NCBI GenBank assembly: GCA_963696105.1 | Contig: CAVOIP010000004.1 | Coordinates: forward strand, 124,001 to 188,000 | Direction: 5' to 3' | Length of the DNA: 64,000 nucleotides | Source: CAVRTM01 sp963696105 | Lineage (GTDB): Bacteria > Actinomycetota > Actinomycetes > Actinomycetales > Dermatophilaceae | In this document: one piece after another, positions 1 to 7,655 of the stretch | Layout of the letters: each line of letters begins with the position of its first letter | Numbering within the stretch: the first letter of the stretch is position 1 | Notes under the pieces: model-generated | The model's database searches: none | What the model saw: only the letters and a program-made list of their open reading frames with translations | Told to the model about the DNA's origin: nothing | Translations under genes and position numbers: made by a program

Positions 1-326
1 GGCTGAGGGTCGAGAACCGTCTGCCCGGCGGGGACGTCAACCCCTACCTGGCGGTCGCGGCGATGCTGGCCGGTGGTCTGCACGGCGTCCGCGAGCAGAT
101 CCCACTGGAGCCGCCGTGCGAGGGCAACGCCTACGTCGCGGACAAGGCCCAGGTGCCCACTACCCTGGCCGAGGCGCGTGAGCTCTTCGCCGGGTCCGCG
201 CTCGCACGAGCGGCGTTCGGCAAGGACGTCGTCGACCACTACGTCAACGCCGCGGACGTCGAGCTCGCCGCGTTCAACGCCGCGGTCACCGACTGGGAGC
301 GGATCAGGGGGTTCGAGCGGCTGTGA
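1..326 (+). CDS. Glutamine synthetase-family protein, C-terminal end (partial)
   Basis: Only the last 107 codons are present; the gene starts before the window and reads from base 3. The segment RVENRLPGGDVNPYLAVAAM is the glutamine synthetase C-terminal signature (substrate-binding Arg, NPYLA helix), and it ends WERIRGFERL, as in actinobacterial glutamine synthetase-like enzymes. The next three genes (aldehyde dehydrogenase, SDR, PuuD-like hydrolase) make a gamma-glutamyl-amine ligase more likely than the main ammonia-assimilating GlnA. It would attach glutamate to a polyamine or similar amine in the cytoplasm. The stop overlaps the next start (GTGA), so translation is coupled. The family is clear; the substrate is inferred from context. 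Confidence 0.85.
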   Translation, partial: LRVENRLPGGDVNPYLAVAAMLAGGLHGVREQIPLEPPCEGNAYVADKAQVPTTLAEARELFAGSALARAAFGKDVVDHYVNAADVELAAFNAAVTDWERIRGFERL

Positions 327-1735
327 GCGGCATCCCGACGACGACCGGCACCGAGGGCGGTGCCGCGGTCGAGCACGTGGTCCTCAACCCCTCGACCGCC
401 CAACCGGTCGCGACGGTGCCGCTGGCCACGCTGGAGGAGACCGACGCGGCGATCGCCACGGCGCAGGCGGTGGGACCCGCCTGGAGGGCGGTCAGCCCCG
501 CCGACCGCGGCCGGCTGCTGCGGCGGTTCGCCGAGGTGGTGGACGCCCACGTCGAGGAGCTCGCCGCCCTGGAGGTGGTGAACGCCGGGCACACGGTCGG
601 CAACGCCAGGTGGGAGGCCGGCAACGTCCGCGACGTGCTGGCCTACTACTCGGCGGCACCGGAGCGCCTCTTCGGCCGGCAGATCCCGGTCGCCGGCGGG
701 ATCGACGTCACGTTCAAGGAGCCGCTCGGCACCGTCGGGATCATCGTCCCGTGGAACTTCCCCATGCCCATCGCCGGGTGGGGCCTGGCGCCGGCGCTGG
801 CTGCCGGCAACACCGTCGTCCTGAAGCCGGCCGAGCTGACGCCGCTGACGGCGCTGCGGCTGGGGGAGCTGGCCCTGGAGGCGGGGCTGCCCGAAGGCGT
901 GCTCACGGTCCTGGCCGGCCGCGGCTCGGTCGTGGGGGAGCGGTTCGTCACCCACCCGGCCGTCCGCAAGATCTGCTTCACCGGCTCCACGCAGGTCGGG
1001 CAGCGGATCATGCGGGGGGCCGCCGACCAGGTGAAGCGCGTGACGCTCGAGCTGGGCGGCAAGAGCGCCAACGTGGTCTTCGCGGACGCCGACCTGGAGC
1101 GGGCCGCGGCGACGGCGCCCATGTCGGTGTTCGACAACGCCGGCCAGGACTGCTGTGCCCGCAGCCGGATCCTGGTCCAGCGCAGCGTGTTCGACCGGTT
1201 CATGGCGCTCTTCGAGACCGCCGTGCGAGGCGTCGTCGTCGCCGACCCCGCGCGGGAGACGACGCAGATGGGGCCGCTGATCAGCGCGGGGCAGCGCGAC
1301 CGCGTCCGGTCCTACGTCGAGGACGCGCCGGAGGAGGTCGACGTCGCCTTCCGCGGGGAGTGCCCCACCGGAGACGGCTTCTGGTACCCGGCAACGGTGG
1401 TCCTGCCGCGCGGGCCCGGTGACCCGGTGTGGCGGGAGGAGGTCTTCGGGCCCGTGGTGGCGGTGCTGCCGTTCGAGGACGAGGCGGACGCGGTCGCCAA
1501 GGCCAACGACACGGCGTACGGACTGTCGGGGTCCATCTGGACCCGCGACCTGGGACGCGCGCTGCGCGTCTCCCGGGGCATCGAGGCCGGCACCCTGTCG
1601 GTCAACTCCCACAGCAGCGTGCGGTACTCCACGCCGTTCGGGGGGTTCAAGCAGTCCGGGCTGGGGCGCGAGCTGGGCCCGGACGCGCTCGATGCGTTCA
1701 CGGACGTCAAGAACGTCTTTCTCTCCACCGACTGA
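323..1735 (+). CDS. NAD(P)+-dependent aldehyde dehydrogenase
   Basis: 470 aa, full length for the ALDH superfamily. Visible motifs: PWNFP (about 143-147), the cofactor turn FTGST (219-223), the general-base motif ELGGKS with Glu243, and the nucleophile in GQDCC, where Cys277 aligns with the catalytic Cys. The GTG start overlaps the upstream stop by 4 bp. Next to a gamma-glutamyl ligase and a PuuD-like hydrolase, the likely role is oxidising a gamma-glutamyl-amino-aldehyde to the acid, as PuuC does in the Puu pathway. The exact aldehyde cannot be read from sequence. Confidence 0.9.
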   Translation: MSGIPTTTGTEGGAAVEHVVLNPSTAQPVATVPLATLEETDAAIATAQAVGPAWRAVSPADRGRLLRRFAEVVDAHVEELAALEVVNAGHTVGNARWEAGNVRDVLAYYSAAPERLFGRQIPVAGGIDVTFKEPLGTVGIIVPWNFPMPIAGWGLAPALAAGNTVVLKPAELTPLTALRLGELALEAGLPEGVLTVLAGRGSVVGERFVTHPAVRKICFTGSTQVGQRIMRGAADQVKRVTLELGGKSANVVFADADLERAAATAPMSVFDNAGQDCCARSRILVQRSVFDRFMALFETAVRGVVVADPARETTQMGPLISAGQRDRVRSYVEDAPEEVDVAFRGECPTGDGFWYPATVVLPRGPGDPVWREEVFGPVVAVLPFEDEADAVAKANDTAYGLSGSIWTRDLGRALRVSRGIEAGTLSVNSHSSVRYSTPFGGFKQSGLGRELGPDALDAFTDVKNVFLSTD

Positions 1736-1765
1736 CCGCCCGCGAGGGCCGACGAGAGGCTTGGC

Positions 1766-2533
1766 ATGGCAGGACGACTCGAGGGACGGGTGGCCGTGGT
1801 CACCGGTGGCGGGAGCGGCATCGGGCTGGCGACGGTGCGGCGGTTCGCGCAGGAGGGCGCGCGGGTGGTCATCGGCGACGTCGACGAGGTCGGCGGCAAG
1901 GCGGTGGCCGAGGAGGTCGGCGGCGCGTTCGTGTCGTGCGACGTGACCGACGCCGCGCAGGTCGACACGCTGTTCGCCACGGCGAAGCAGCGCTACGGCA
2001 GCGTCGACGTCGCCTTCAACAACGCGGGCATCTCCCCGCCCGAGGACGACTCGATCCTCACCACCGACCTGCAGGCGTGGCGAAGGGTCCAGGAGGTCAA
2101 CCTCACCAGCGTCTACCTCTGCTGCAAGGCGGCGCTGCCGTACATGCTCGAGCAGGGCCGCGGCTCGATCATCAACACCGCCTCCTTCGTGGCGGTCATG
2201 GGCGCGGCGACGTCGCAGATCTCCTACACCGCCAGCAAGGGCGGCGTGCTCTCGTTGTCGCGCGAGCTGGGGGTGCAGTTCGCCCGCCAGGGGGTGCGGG
2301 TCAACGCCCTGTGCCCCGGCCCGGTCAACACCCCGCTGCTGCAGGAGCTGTTCGCCAAGGACCCGGAGCGGGCCGCGCGCCGGCTGGTGCACATCCCGGT
2401 CGGCCGGTTCGCCGAGCCCGAGGAGCTGGCGAACGCGGTGCTGTTCCTGGCCAGCGACGAGTCCAGCTTCGTCACCGCGTCGACGTTCATGGTCGACGGC
2501 GGCATCTCCGGCGCCTATGTCACGCCCCTGTGA
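1766..2533 (+). CDS. SDR-family oxidoreductase (3-oxoacyl-ACP reductase-like)
   Basis: 255 aa classical short-chain dehydrogenase. The Rossmann motif TGGGSGIG is at 13-20, NNAG at 85-88, and the catalytic set is Asn112, Ser140, Tyr154 and Lys158 (YTASK). The C-terminal FMVDGGISGAY is typical of the FabG-like subgroup. It lies 30 bp after the aldehyde dehydrogenase and its stop overlaps the next start, so it belongs to the operon. Its step is unknown: it could interconvert an alcohol/ketone or amino-aldehyde intermediate. Specificity is unassigned. Confidence 0.88.
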   Translation: MAGRLEGRVAVVTGGGSGIGLATVRRFAQEGARVVIGDVDEVGGKAVAEEVGGAFVSCDVTDAAQVDTLFATAKQRYGSVDVAFNNAGISPPEDDSILTTDLQAWRRVQEVNLTSVYLCCKAALPYMLEQGRGSIINTASFVAVMGAATSQISYTASKGGVLSLSRELGVQFARQGVRVNALCPGPVNTPLLQELFAKDPERAARRLVHIPVGRFAEPEELANAVLFLASDESSFVTASTFMVDGGISGAYVTPL

Positions 2534-3261
2534 ACGTGTCCACCACGGCCCGCCCGGTCATCGGGATCACCTGCTACGTCGAGCGGGCCTCCCGGGGGGA
2601 CTGGACCGACCAGCCCACGGCGCTGCTGCCGCACGACTACGTCCGGCACGTCGAGCGAGCCGGAGCCATCGCGCTGCTGGTCCCGCCGCGGGTCGACGCC
2701 GACGAGGACCTCGCGGCCGCCCTGGTCCAGCGGCTGGACGGGCTCATCCTGGCCGGCGGCGCGGACGTCGAGCCCAGCCGGTACGACGCCGCGCCGCACC
2801 CCCGCCTCCAGGAGGCGCGGCCCGAGCGCGACGCGCTCGAGCTCGCGCTCGCCGCGGCGTCGTACCGTGCCGGCCTGCCGGTGCTCGGCATCTGTCGCGG
2901 CATGCAGGTCATGGCGGTGCAGGCCGGCGGCACGCTGGAGCAGCACCTGCCCGACCGGGTCGGGCACGACCGGCACTCCCCGGGCCCCGGCGTCTACGGC
3001 TCGCACCCGGTCCGCACCGTGCCGGGCACGCGGATGGCGCGGCTGCTGGGGGAGGGGGAGTCCGTCGCCAGCTACCACCACCAGTCGGTGCTGACCCACC
3101 CCGGCTACACCGCCGCGGCCTGGTCGGACGACGGCACGCTGGAGGCCATCGAGGACCCGGGCTCACGGTTCCGGCTGGCCGTGCAGTGGCACCCCGAGAC
3201 CGGCCAGGACGCGCGCCTGTTCGAGGCGCTCGTCGCTGCCGCCCGCACGCCGGAGGGATGA
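2530..3261 (+). CDS. Class-I glutamine amidotransferase, gamma-glutamyl-GABA hydrolase (PuuD-like)
   Basis: 243 aa from a GTG overlapping the SDR stop (GTGA); a second GTG lies two codons in. Class-I amidotransferase fold with nucleophile Cys122 in GICRG, and His221 and Glu223 in QWHPE. The early segment VIGITCYVE and the GGADVEPSRY loop are typical of peptidase C26 PuuD-type enzymes. It would hydrolyse gamma-glutamyl-GABA (or a related conjugate) to glutamate plus the free amino acid, closing the pathway opened by the synthetase-like gene. Family assignment is firm; substrate is by analogy. Confidence 0.87.
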   Translation: MNVSTTARPVIGITCYVERASRGDWTDQPTALLPHDYVRHVERAGAIALLVPPRVDADEDLAAALVQRLDGLILAGGADVEPSRYDAAPHPRLQEARPERDALELALAAASYRAGLPVLGICRGMQVMAVQAGGTLEQHLPDRVGHDRHSPGPGVYGSHPVRTVPGTRMARLLGEGESVASYHHQSVLTHPGYTAAAWSDDGTLEAIEDPGSRFRLAVQWHPETGQDARLFEALVAAARTPEG

Positions 3262-3307
3262 GGCAGGGGCGGTGGCGCCCGCACTCGCCCACATCGCGAG
3301 ACGGCGG

Positions 3308-3336
3308 TTCACACTCCGGACACCCGGTGGCAGGCT
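3308..3336 (+). promoter_or_regulatory. Putative promoter of the cimA leader
   Basis: TTCACA (3308-3313, one mismatch to TTGACA) is followed by exactly 17 bp and then CAGGCT (3331-3336, fitting the loose actinobacterial nAnnnT). A start 7-8 bases on would put +1 at or next to the GTG at 3344, giving a leaderless transcript. Confidence 0.5.
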
Positions 3337-3343
3337 GGTTCCC

Positions 3344-3394
3344 GTGAAGACCTCCTGGGCCGACGTGGCCACCGCCACCCTCATTCTCGACTAG
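3344..3394 (+). CDS. Putative leaderless leader peptide of cimA (MKTSWADVATATLILD)
   Basis: A 16-codon ORF, GTG to TAG. It ends Leu-Ile-Leu-Asp and sits 26 bases before an intrinsic terminator, all upstream of citramalate synthase, an isoleucine-pathway enzyme. The Ile codon is ATT, rare in this GC-rich DNA, as expected of a control codon. There is no Shine-Dalgarno, consistent with the leaderless start predicted from the promoter. Role inferred: ribosome stalling at Leu-Ile-Leu senses branched-chain aminoacyl-tRNA. Too short for homology, so confidence is moderate. Confidence 0.5.
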   Translation: MKTSWADVATATLILD

Positions 3395-3404
3395 CGCGAC
3401 GGGC

Positions 3405-3446
3405 ACCCCCCGCCGCGCGAACCTCCCGAACCCGGGGGGTTTTTTT
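3405..3446 (+). terminator. Attenuator terminator before cimA
   Basis: The hairpin ACCTCCC (3421-3427) / GGGGGGT (3434-3440), with one G-U pair, runs straight into seven Ts (3440-3446), a textbook intrinsic terminator rare in this window. A second segment ACCCCCC (3405-3411) is a perfect complement of the same GGGGGGT, so two foldings compete just after the leader stop codon. The remaining non-coding 3447-3610 before cimA shows nothing else definite. Confidence 0.6.
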
Positions 3447-3610
3447 GTTGCCGGAGCACACCCCGCTCCGTGCGGCACCGCGCAGCGGGACGAGAAGACG
3501 CCAGGACGTGTGAACGGGGCACGGTGTGCCCCGGGTCCACCGCGAGGTGGCCCGGGGCAACCGGCACCATGGAAGACACAGAAGCGAAGCGACCCGAGAC
3601 GAGAACGACG

Positions 3611-5191
3611 ATGAGCGAGCTGCACGTCTACGACACCACCTTGCGCGACGGCGCGCAGCAGGAGGGCCTCAACCTCTCGGTCGCCGACAAGCTGGCCATC
3701 GCCGCGCACCTGGACGACCTCGGGGTCGGGTTCATCGAGGGGGGCTGGCCCGGCGCGAACCCCAAGGACACCGAGTTCTTCGCCCGCGCGCGGCAGGAGC
3801 TCTCGCTGCGCCACGCCACGTTGGCCGCCTTCGGAGCCACCCGCCGGGCCGGCACGTCGGCCGCGCAGGACCCGCAGGTGCTGGCGCTGCTGGACTCAGC
3901 TGCTCCGGTCGTGACGCTCGTGGCCAAGAGCCACCTGCGCCACGTCGAGACGGCCCTGCGCACGACCGGGGCCGAGAACCTGGCGATGGTGCGCGACACG
4001 GTCTCCTTTCTGCGCGGCGAGGGGCGGCGGGTCTTCCTGGACGCCGAGCACTTCTTCGACGGCTACCTCGCCGACCGCGCCTACGCCCTGGAGGTGCTGC
4101 GCACCGCCGCCGACGCCGGCGCGGAGGTCGTCGCGCTGTGCGACACCAACGGCGGGATGCTGCCGCCGCAGGTCGGGGACGTCGTGACGGACGTCCTGGC
4201 CGCCACCGGGGTGCGCCTCGGCATCCACTGCCACAACGACACCGGCTGCGCCGTGGCCAACTCCCTCGCCGCGGTGTCGGCGGGCGCCAGCCACGTGCAG
4301 GGCACCCTCAACGGCTACGGCGAGCGCACCGGCAACGCCGACCTGCTCACCGTGGTCAGCAACCTGCAGCTGAAGCAGGGGCGCGAGGTCCTGCCCCCCG
4401 GGCGCCTGCAGGAGGCGACCCGGATCGCGCACGCGGTCAGCGAGGTGACCAACGTCCCGCCGTACAGCCGGCAGCCGTATGTCGGCGCGAGCGCCTTCGC
4501 GCACAAGGCCGGGCTGCACGCGAGCGCCATCCGGATCGACCCGGACCTCTACCAGCACACCGACCCGATGGGCGTCGGCAACGACATGCGGATGCTGGTG
4601 TCGGACATGGCGGGGCGCGCCAGTATCGAGCTGAAGGCCCGCGAGCTGGGCTACGACCTCGCCGGTCAGGACGAGCTGCTCACCCGGGTCGTCGGCCAGG
4701 TCAAGGACCTCGAGCTGCGGGGTTACACGTTCGACGCGGCCGACGCCTCCTTCGCCCTGCTGCTGCGCGGCGCGGTGCAGGGAGAGCGGCTCAGCTACTT
4801 CGACGTCGAGTCCTGGCGCGTCATCACCGACTCCGTCGGGGCGGGGGAGGCCCTGTCCGAGGCCACCGTCAAGCTGGTCGCCGCCGGCCGCCGCGTGGTC
4901 GCCACGGGGGAGGGCAACGGCCCGGTCAACGCCCTGGACCACGCGCTGCGCCAGGCCCTCACCACCGCCTACCCCGAGATCGAGAAGCTGGAGCTGATCG
5001 ACTTCCGGGTGCGCATCCTCGACGCCGCCCACGGCACCGACGCCGTCACGCGGGTGCTGATCGAGACCTCGGACGGCACGACGTCCTGGGAGACCGTCGG
5101 GGTGGCGCCCAACATCGTGGAGGCCAGCTGGCTGGCGCTGGTGGACGGCATCACCTACGGGCTGCTGCGCCAGGGCGTCCCGGTCCGCTGA
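3611..5191 (+). CDS. cimA: Citramalate synthase
   Basis: 526 aa from ATG 3611; an in-frame ATG at 3569 would add 14 poorly conserved residues. The DTTLRDGAQQEG motif begins at residue 8, the metal ligands are His206 and His208 in HCHND, and NGYGERTGNA follows, all typical of the HMGL/isopropylmalate synthase barrel. A C-terminal LeuA-type allosteric domain follows from about 400. Length and motif wording match the cimA subfamily rather than leuA. It condenses pyruvate and acetyl-CoA to (R)-citramalate, feeding 2-oxobutyrate to isoleucine through LeuCD/LeuB. leuCD lies about 9 kb downstream. Expression is probably set by the attenuator in front. Confidence 0.92.
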   Translation: MSELHVYDTTLRDGAQQEGLNLSVADKLAIAAHLDDLGVGFIEGGWPGANPKDTEFFARARQELSLRHATLAAFGATRRAGTSAAQDPQVLALLDSAAPVVTLVAKSHLRHVETALRTTGAENLAMVRDTVSFLRGEGRRVFLDAEHFFDGYLADRAYALEVLRTAADAGAEVVALCDTNGGMLPPQVGDVVTDVLAATGVRLGIHCHNDTGCAVANSLAAVSAGASHVQGTLNGYGERTGNADLLTVVSNLQLKQGREVLPPGRLQEATRIAHAVSEVTNVPPYSRQPYVGASAFAHKAGLHASAIRIDPDLYQHTDPMGVGNDMRMLVSDMAGRASIELKARELGYDLAGQDELLTRVVGQVKDLELRGYTFDAADASFALLLRGAVQGERLSYFDVESWRVITDSVGAGEALSEATVKLVAAGRRVVATGEGNGPVNALDHALRQALTTAYPEIEKLELIDFRVRILDAAHGTDAVTRVLIETSDGTTSWETVGVAPNIVEASWLALVDGITYGLLRQGVPVR

Positions 5192-5256
5192 GAGCGGGCG
5201 CCCCGGCATGCCTCGGACCTCTCCCGCGGGCGGCCCGAAGGGGGCAGGATGGCAGG

Positions 5257-5739
5257 GTGAGTGAGAGCCAGCAGGAGCCCGGCACCGGCGGCATCCTTCC
5301 CTCCGTGCGTATCGGCACCCCCGAGCGGAACGCGGCGGTGGCCGCCCTCGACACGCACTGGCACGCCGGGCGGCTCGACCCCGGCGAGCACGAACGGCGC
5401 ACCACCCTCGCCAAGGCGGCCCGCACGCGGACCGAGCTCGACGCGCTCTTCGCCGACCTGCCCGACCGGGTGGCCCCACGGGTGCCCGCACCGGGCCACG
5501 AGGTGGTGCAGGGCCCGGCTCCCGCGTCCGCCCCGACGCGGGTTCCTGAGCCGTCCGTGCCGGCCCTGGGCGGGATGGTCGGGCGCCACCGTGACACGGT
5601 GATGGCGCTGACCCCGTTCGTGGCTCTGGCGCTGTTCTTCCTCATCCACACCTGGCTCTGGTTCCTGCTCATCCCCGTGATGGGCATCCTGCTGTTCGGG
5701 GCGGACGACCGGAAGGGCCGCCGCCGCCGCGGCTGCTGA
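5257..5739 (+). CDS. DUF1707 (SHOCT-like) membrane protein
   Basis: 160 aa from a GTG preceded by AGGGGGCAGG. The N-terminal part RIGTPERNAAVAALDTHWHA...ERR with LDALFADLP is the DUF1707 domain common in actinobacteria. A Pro/Ala linker is followed by a strongly hydrophobic C-terminal segment (about 120-150, Trp/Phe/Leu-rich, probably two short membrane passes) and a basic tail DRKGRRRRG that would stay inside. Function unknown; DUF1707 often sits on actinobacterial membrane proteins. It is convergent with the next gene. Confidence 0.8.
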   Translation: MSESQQEPGTGGILPSVRIGTPERNAAVAALDTHWHAGRLDPGEHERRTTLAKAARTRTELDALFADLPDRVAPRVPAPGHEVVQGPAPASAPTRVPEPSVPALGGMVGRHRDTVMALTPFVALALFFLIHTWLWFLLIPVMGILLFGADDRKGRRRRGC

Positions 5740-5748
5740 GCGGCGGCC

Positions 5749-6698
5749 TCAGGCGCGAACGGGCGAGCCCGGTACGGGCGAGGGGGACGCTGCCGCGCCG
5801 AGCAGCTGGTCGCAGGCGTCCACCAGCCGGGCGCGCAGCGCCTGCGCGCGGGCCGAGAACGCGCGCTGCGCGGCGACGTACTGCGCCTTGCCCTCGCTGG
5901 TCTCGATCCGCACCGGCTCGTAGCCGAGCTCGCGCAGGTCGTACGGCGACGCGCGCATGTCGAGCTCGCGCACCTCGCGGGCCAGCTCGAAGCAGTCCGT
6001 CGCCAGCCCGCTCGGCACGCAGCGGGGCGAGCTTGAAGGCCCACTTGTAGAGGTCCATGTTGGCGTGCAGGCAGCCCGGCTGCTCCAGGTCTGACCTGGG
6101 CTCGGACGCGGGTGGGCTGCAGCGCGTTGCAGCGGCCGGGCCGACGGCGTGAAGAAGCGGAAGGCGTCGAAGTGCGAGCAGCGCACCGGGTGCGCCTCCA
6201 CGACCGCGTCCGTGCCGGCCGGCGCCGAGCCGCAGCGGCCAGTCCTCGTGCCGCTGCTCGCCCGCGGTCCTGCCGGTACACCATCGCCCACTCGTGCAGG
6301 CCGAAGCAGCCGAGCTGGGCCGGGCGCGAGGCCGTCGCGCCAGCAGGTCGCGGACGAAGCGGACCGAGTCGCCCACGAGTCGGCGAGGAGGGCCTCGACG
6401 TCCACGCCGACCGCGCGCGCGTCGCGTCGTCGAGCCGGTACGACGCGCCGACGTACCAGCGCCAGTCCGTCGCCGCCGCGCCAGCGGCACACGCCGGCGC
6501 CGGGGTGCCACCGCCGCAGCTGGGCCGGGCCGGAGGGAGTAGTACGTGAAGAGGAAGTCCTCCACCGGGTGCTTCTCGGCCGTCGGCCCGGCGCGCCAGC
6601 CGTGCCCGGCGGTCCAGGGCGTCCACCCGCTGCTCGTGGGCGCACTCCAGCGACCGCCACTCGGGCTCCGGGACCGTCCGCAGCGCGACCACGGGCAC
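5749..6698 (-). pseudogene. 3-methyladenine DNA glycosylase-like gene, multiply frameshifted
   Basis: On the minus strand, conserved blocks come in the right order but in all three frames: VALRTVPEPEWRSLECAHEQ, HPVEDFLFTYYSLRP, AQLRRWHPGAGV, LGCFGLHEWAMVYR, VRCSHFDAFRFFTP, LEQPGCLHANMDLYKWAFKL, then an intact end with CFELAREVRELDMRASPYDL. Together these match actinobacterial proteins annotated as 3-methyladenine DNA glycosylase (about 300 aa). At least six single-base indels are needed to join them, for example an extra C in the codons before GAGAAGCACCC and an extra G in CGGCCCGGCCCAG. As given it encodes no full protein. Since essential genes here carry similar indels, sequence error is more likely than decay. 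Confidence 0.65.
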
Positions 6699-6736
6699 GT
6701 CCAAGGCTACGGGCCCGTGTCGGTAGCCTCGCTGCC

Positions 6737-7518
6737 GTGCGCATCGCGAGATACACCACCGGTGAGGACCCGACCTACGGCATCGTCGAGGAGACCGCGG
6801 GCAGGAGGTCGTGCTGCCGAGGTCCAGGGCGACCCGCTGCACCAGCCGGTCGTCCTCACCGGCGTCCGCGCGCCGCTGGACGACGTGCGGCTGCTCGCGC
6901 CGGTGATCCCGCGCAGCAAGGTGATCGGCATCGGCAAGAACTACGCCGACCACGCCGCCGAGATGGGCGGCGAGGCACCGGCCGAGCCGCTGATGTTCCT
7001 CAAGCCCAACACCGCCGTGATCGGCCCCGGCGACCCGATCGTGCTGCCGCGGCAGTCGCCGAGCGTGCACTACGAGGGCGAGCTCGCCGTCGTGATCCGC
7101 CGGATCTGCAAGGACGTGCCGCTCGAGCGCGTCACGGACGTCATCTACGGCTACACCTGCGCCAACGACGTCACCGCGCGCGACCTGCAGCGTGCGACGG
7201 CCAGTGGGCCCGGGCCAAGGGGTTCGACACGTTCTGCCCGCTCGGGCCCGTGGATCGTCACCGACCTGGACGCCGCGACCTCTCCCTCGACCACCCGCCG
7301 CGACGGTGAGATGGTCCAGGACGGCCGGACCAGCCAGATGGTGCACGACATCGCCGCGCTCGTCGTCGCACGCCTCGGCGGCGTTCACGCTGCTGCCCGG
7401 CGACGTCATCCTGACCGGGACCCCCGCAGGCGTCGGCCCGATCGTCGCCGGCCAGCGCGTCGAGGTCGAGATCGAGGGCATCGGCACCCTGTCCAACCCC
7501 GTCGTCCGCCGGGACTGA
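6737..7518 (+). pseudogene. Fumarylacetoacetate hydrolase-family gene, frameshifted
   Basis: It starts GTG (MRIARYTTGEDPTYGIVEE), then shifts frame near 6800, 6820, 7191, 7248, 7280 and 7370. The pieces give a complete FAH-family protein of about 260 aa: SKVIGIGKNYADHAAEMGGE, PLMFLKPNTAVIGPGDPI, HYEGELAVVIRR (metal-binding Glu pair), GYTCANDVTARD, GFDTFCPLGPWIV, and TLLPGDVILTGTPAGVGPI. Family members hydrolyse C-C bonds in acylpyruvates or decarboxylate oxaloacetate; the substrate here is unknown. It diverges from the glycosylase-like gene over a short gap (6699-6736). Indels are mixed insertions and deletions in G/C runs, suggesting sequence error. Confidence 0.7.
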
Positions 7519-7536
7519 CCCGCCCCGCTCCTGCTC

Positions 7537-7572
7537 CACAGCGGCCCATGACAGACGTCATGGGCCGCTGTG
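7537..7572. terminator. Hairpin terminator, 15-bp perfect stem
   Basis: CACAGCGGCCCATGA (7537-7551) pairs perfectly with 7558-7572 around a 6-base loop, 18 bases after the FAH-like stop. There is no T run, as is usual for actinobacterial terminators. Confidence 0.65.
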
Positions 7573-7595
7573 CGTTCCCCGGGATACAACGTGTG

Positions 7596-7620
7596 ACGGA
7601 CGGCATACAAAGCCGTCCGT
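7596..7620 (+). other. Inverted repeat in the 5' region of the secreted protein gene
   Basis: ACGGACGGC (7596-7604) and GCCGTCCGT (7612-7620) form a 9-bp perfect stem with loop ATACAAA, 36 bases before the start codon. It could be an operator or an mRNA hairpin; its position just ahead of the ribosome binding site favours control of the downstream gene over termination. Confidence 0.4.
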
Positions 7621-7655
7621 CCTGTCGTCCGTGAGGACATCCGAGGGGAAACTAC

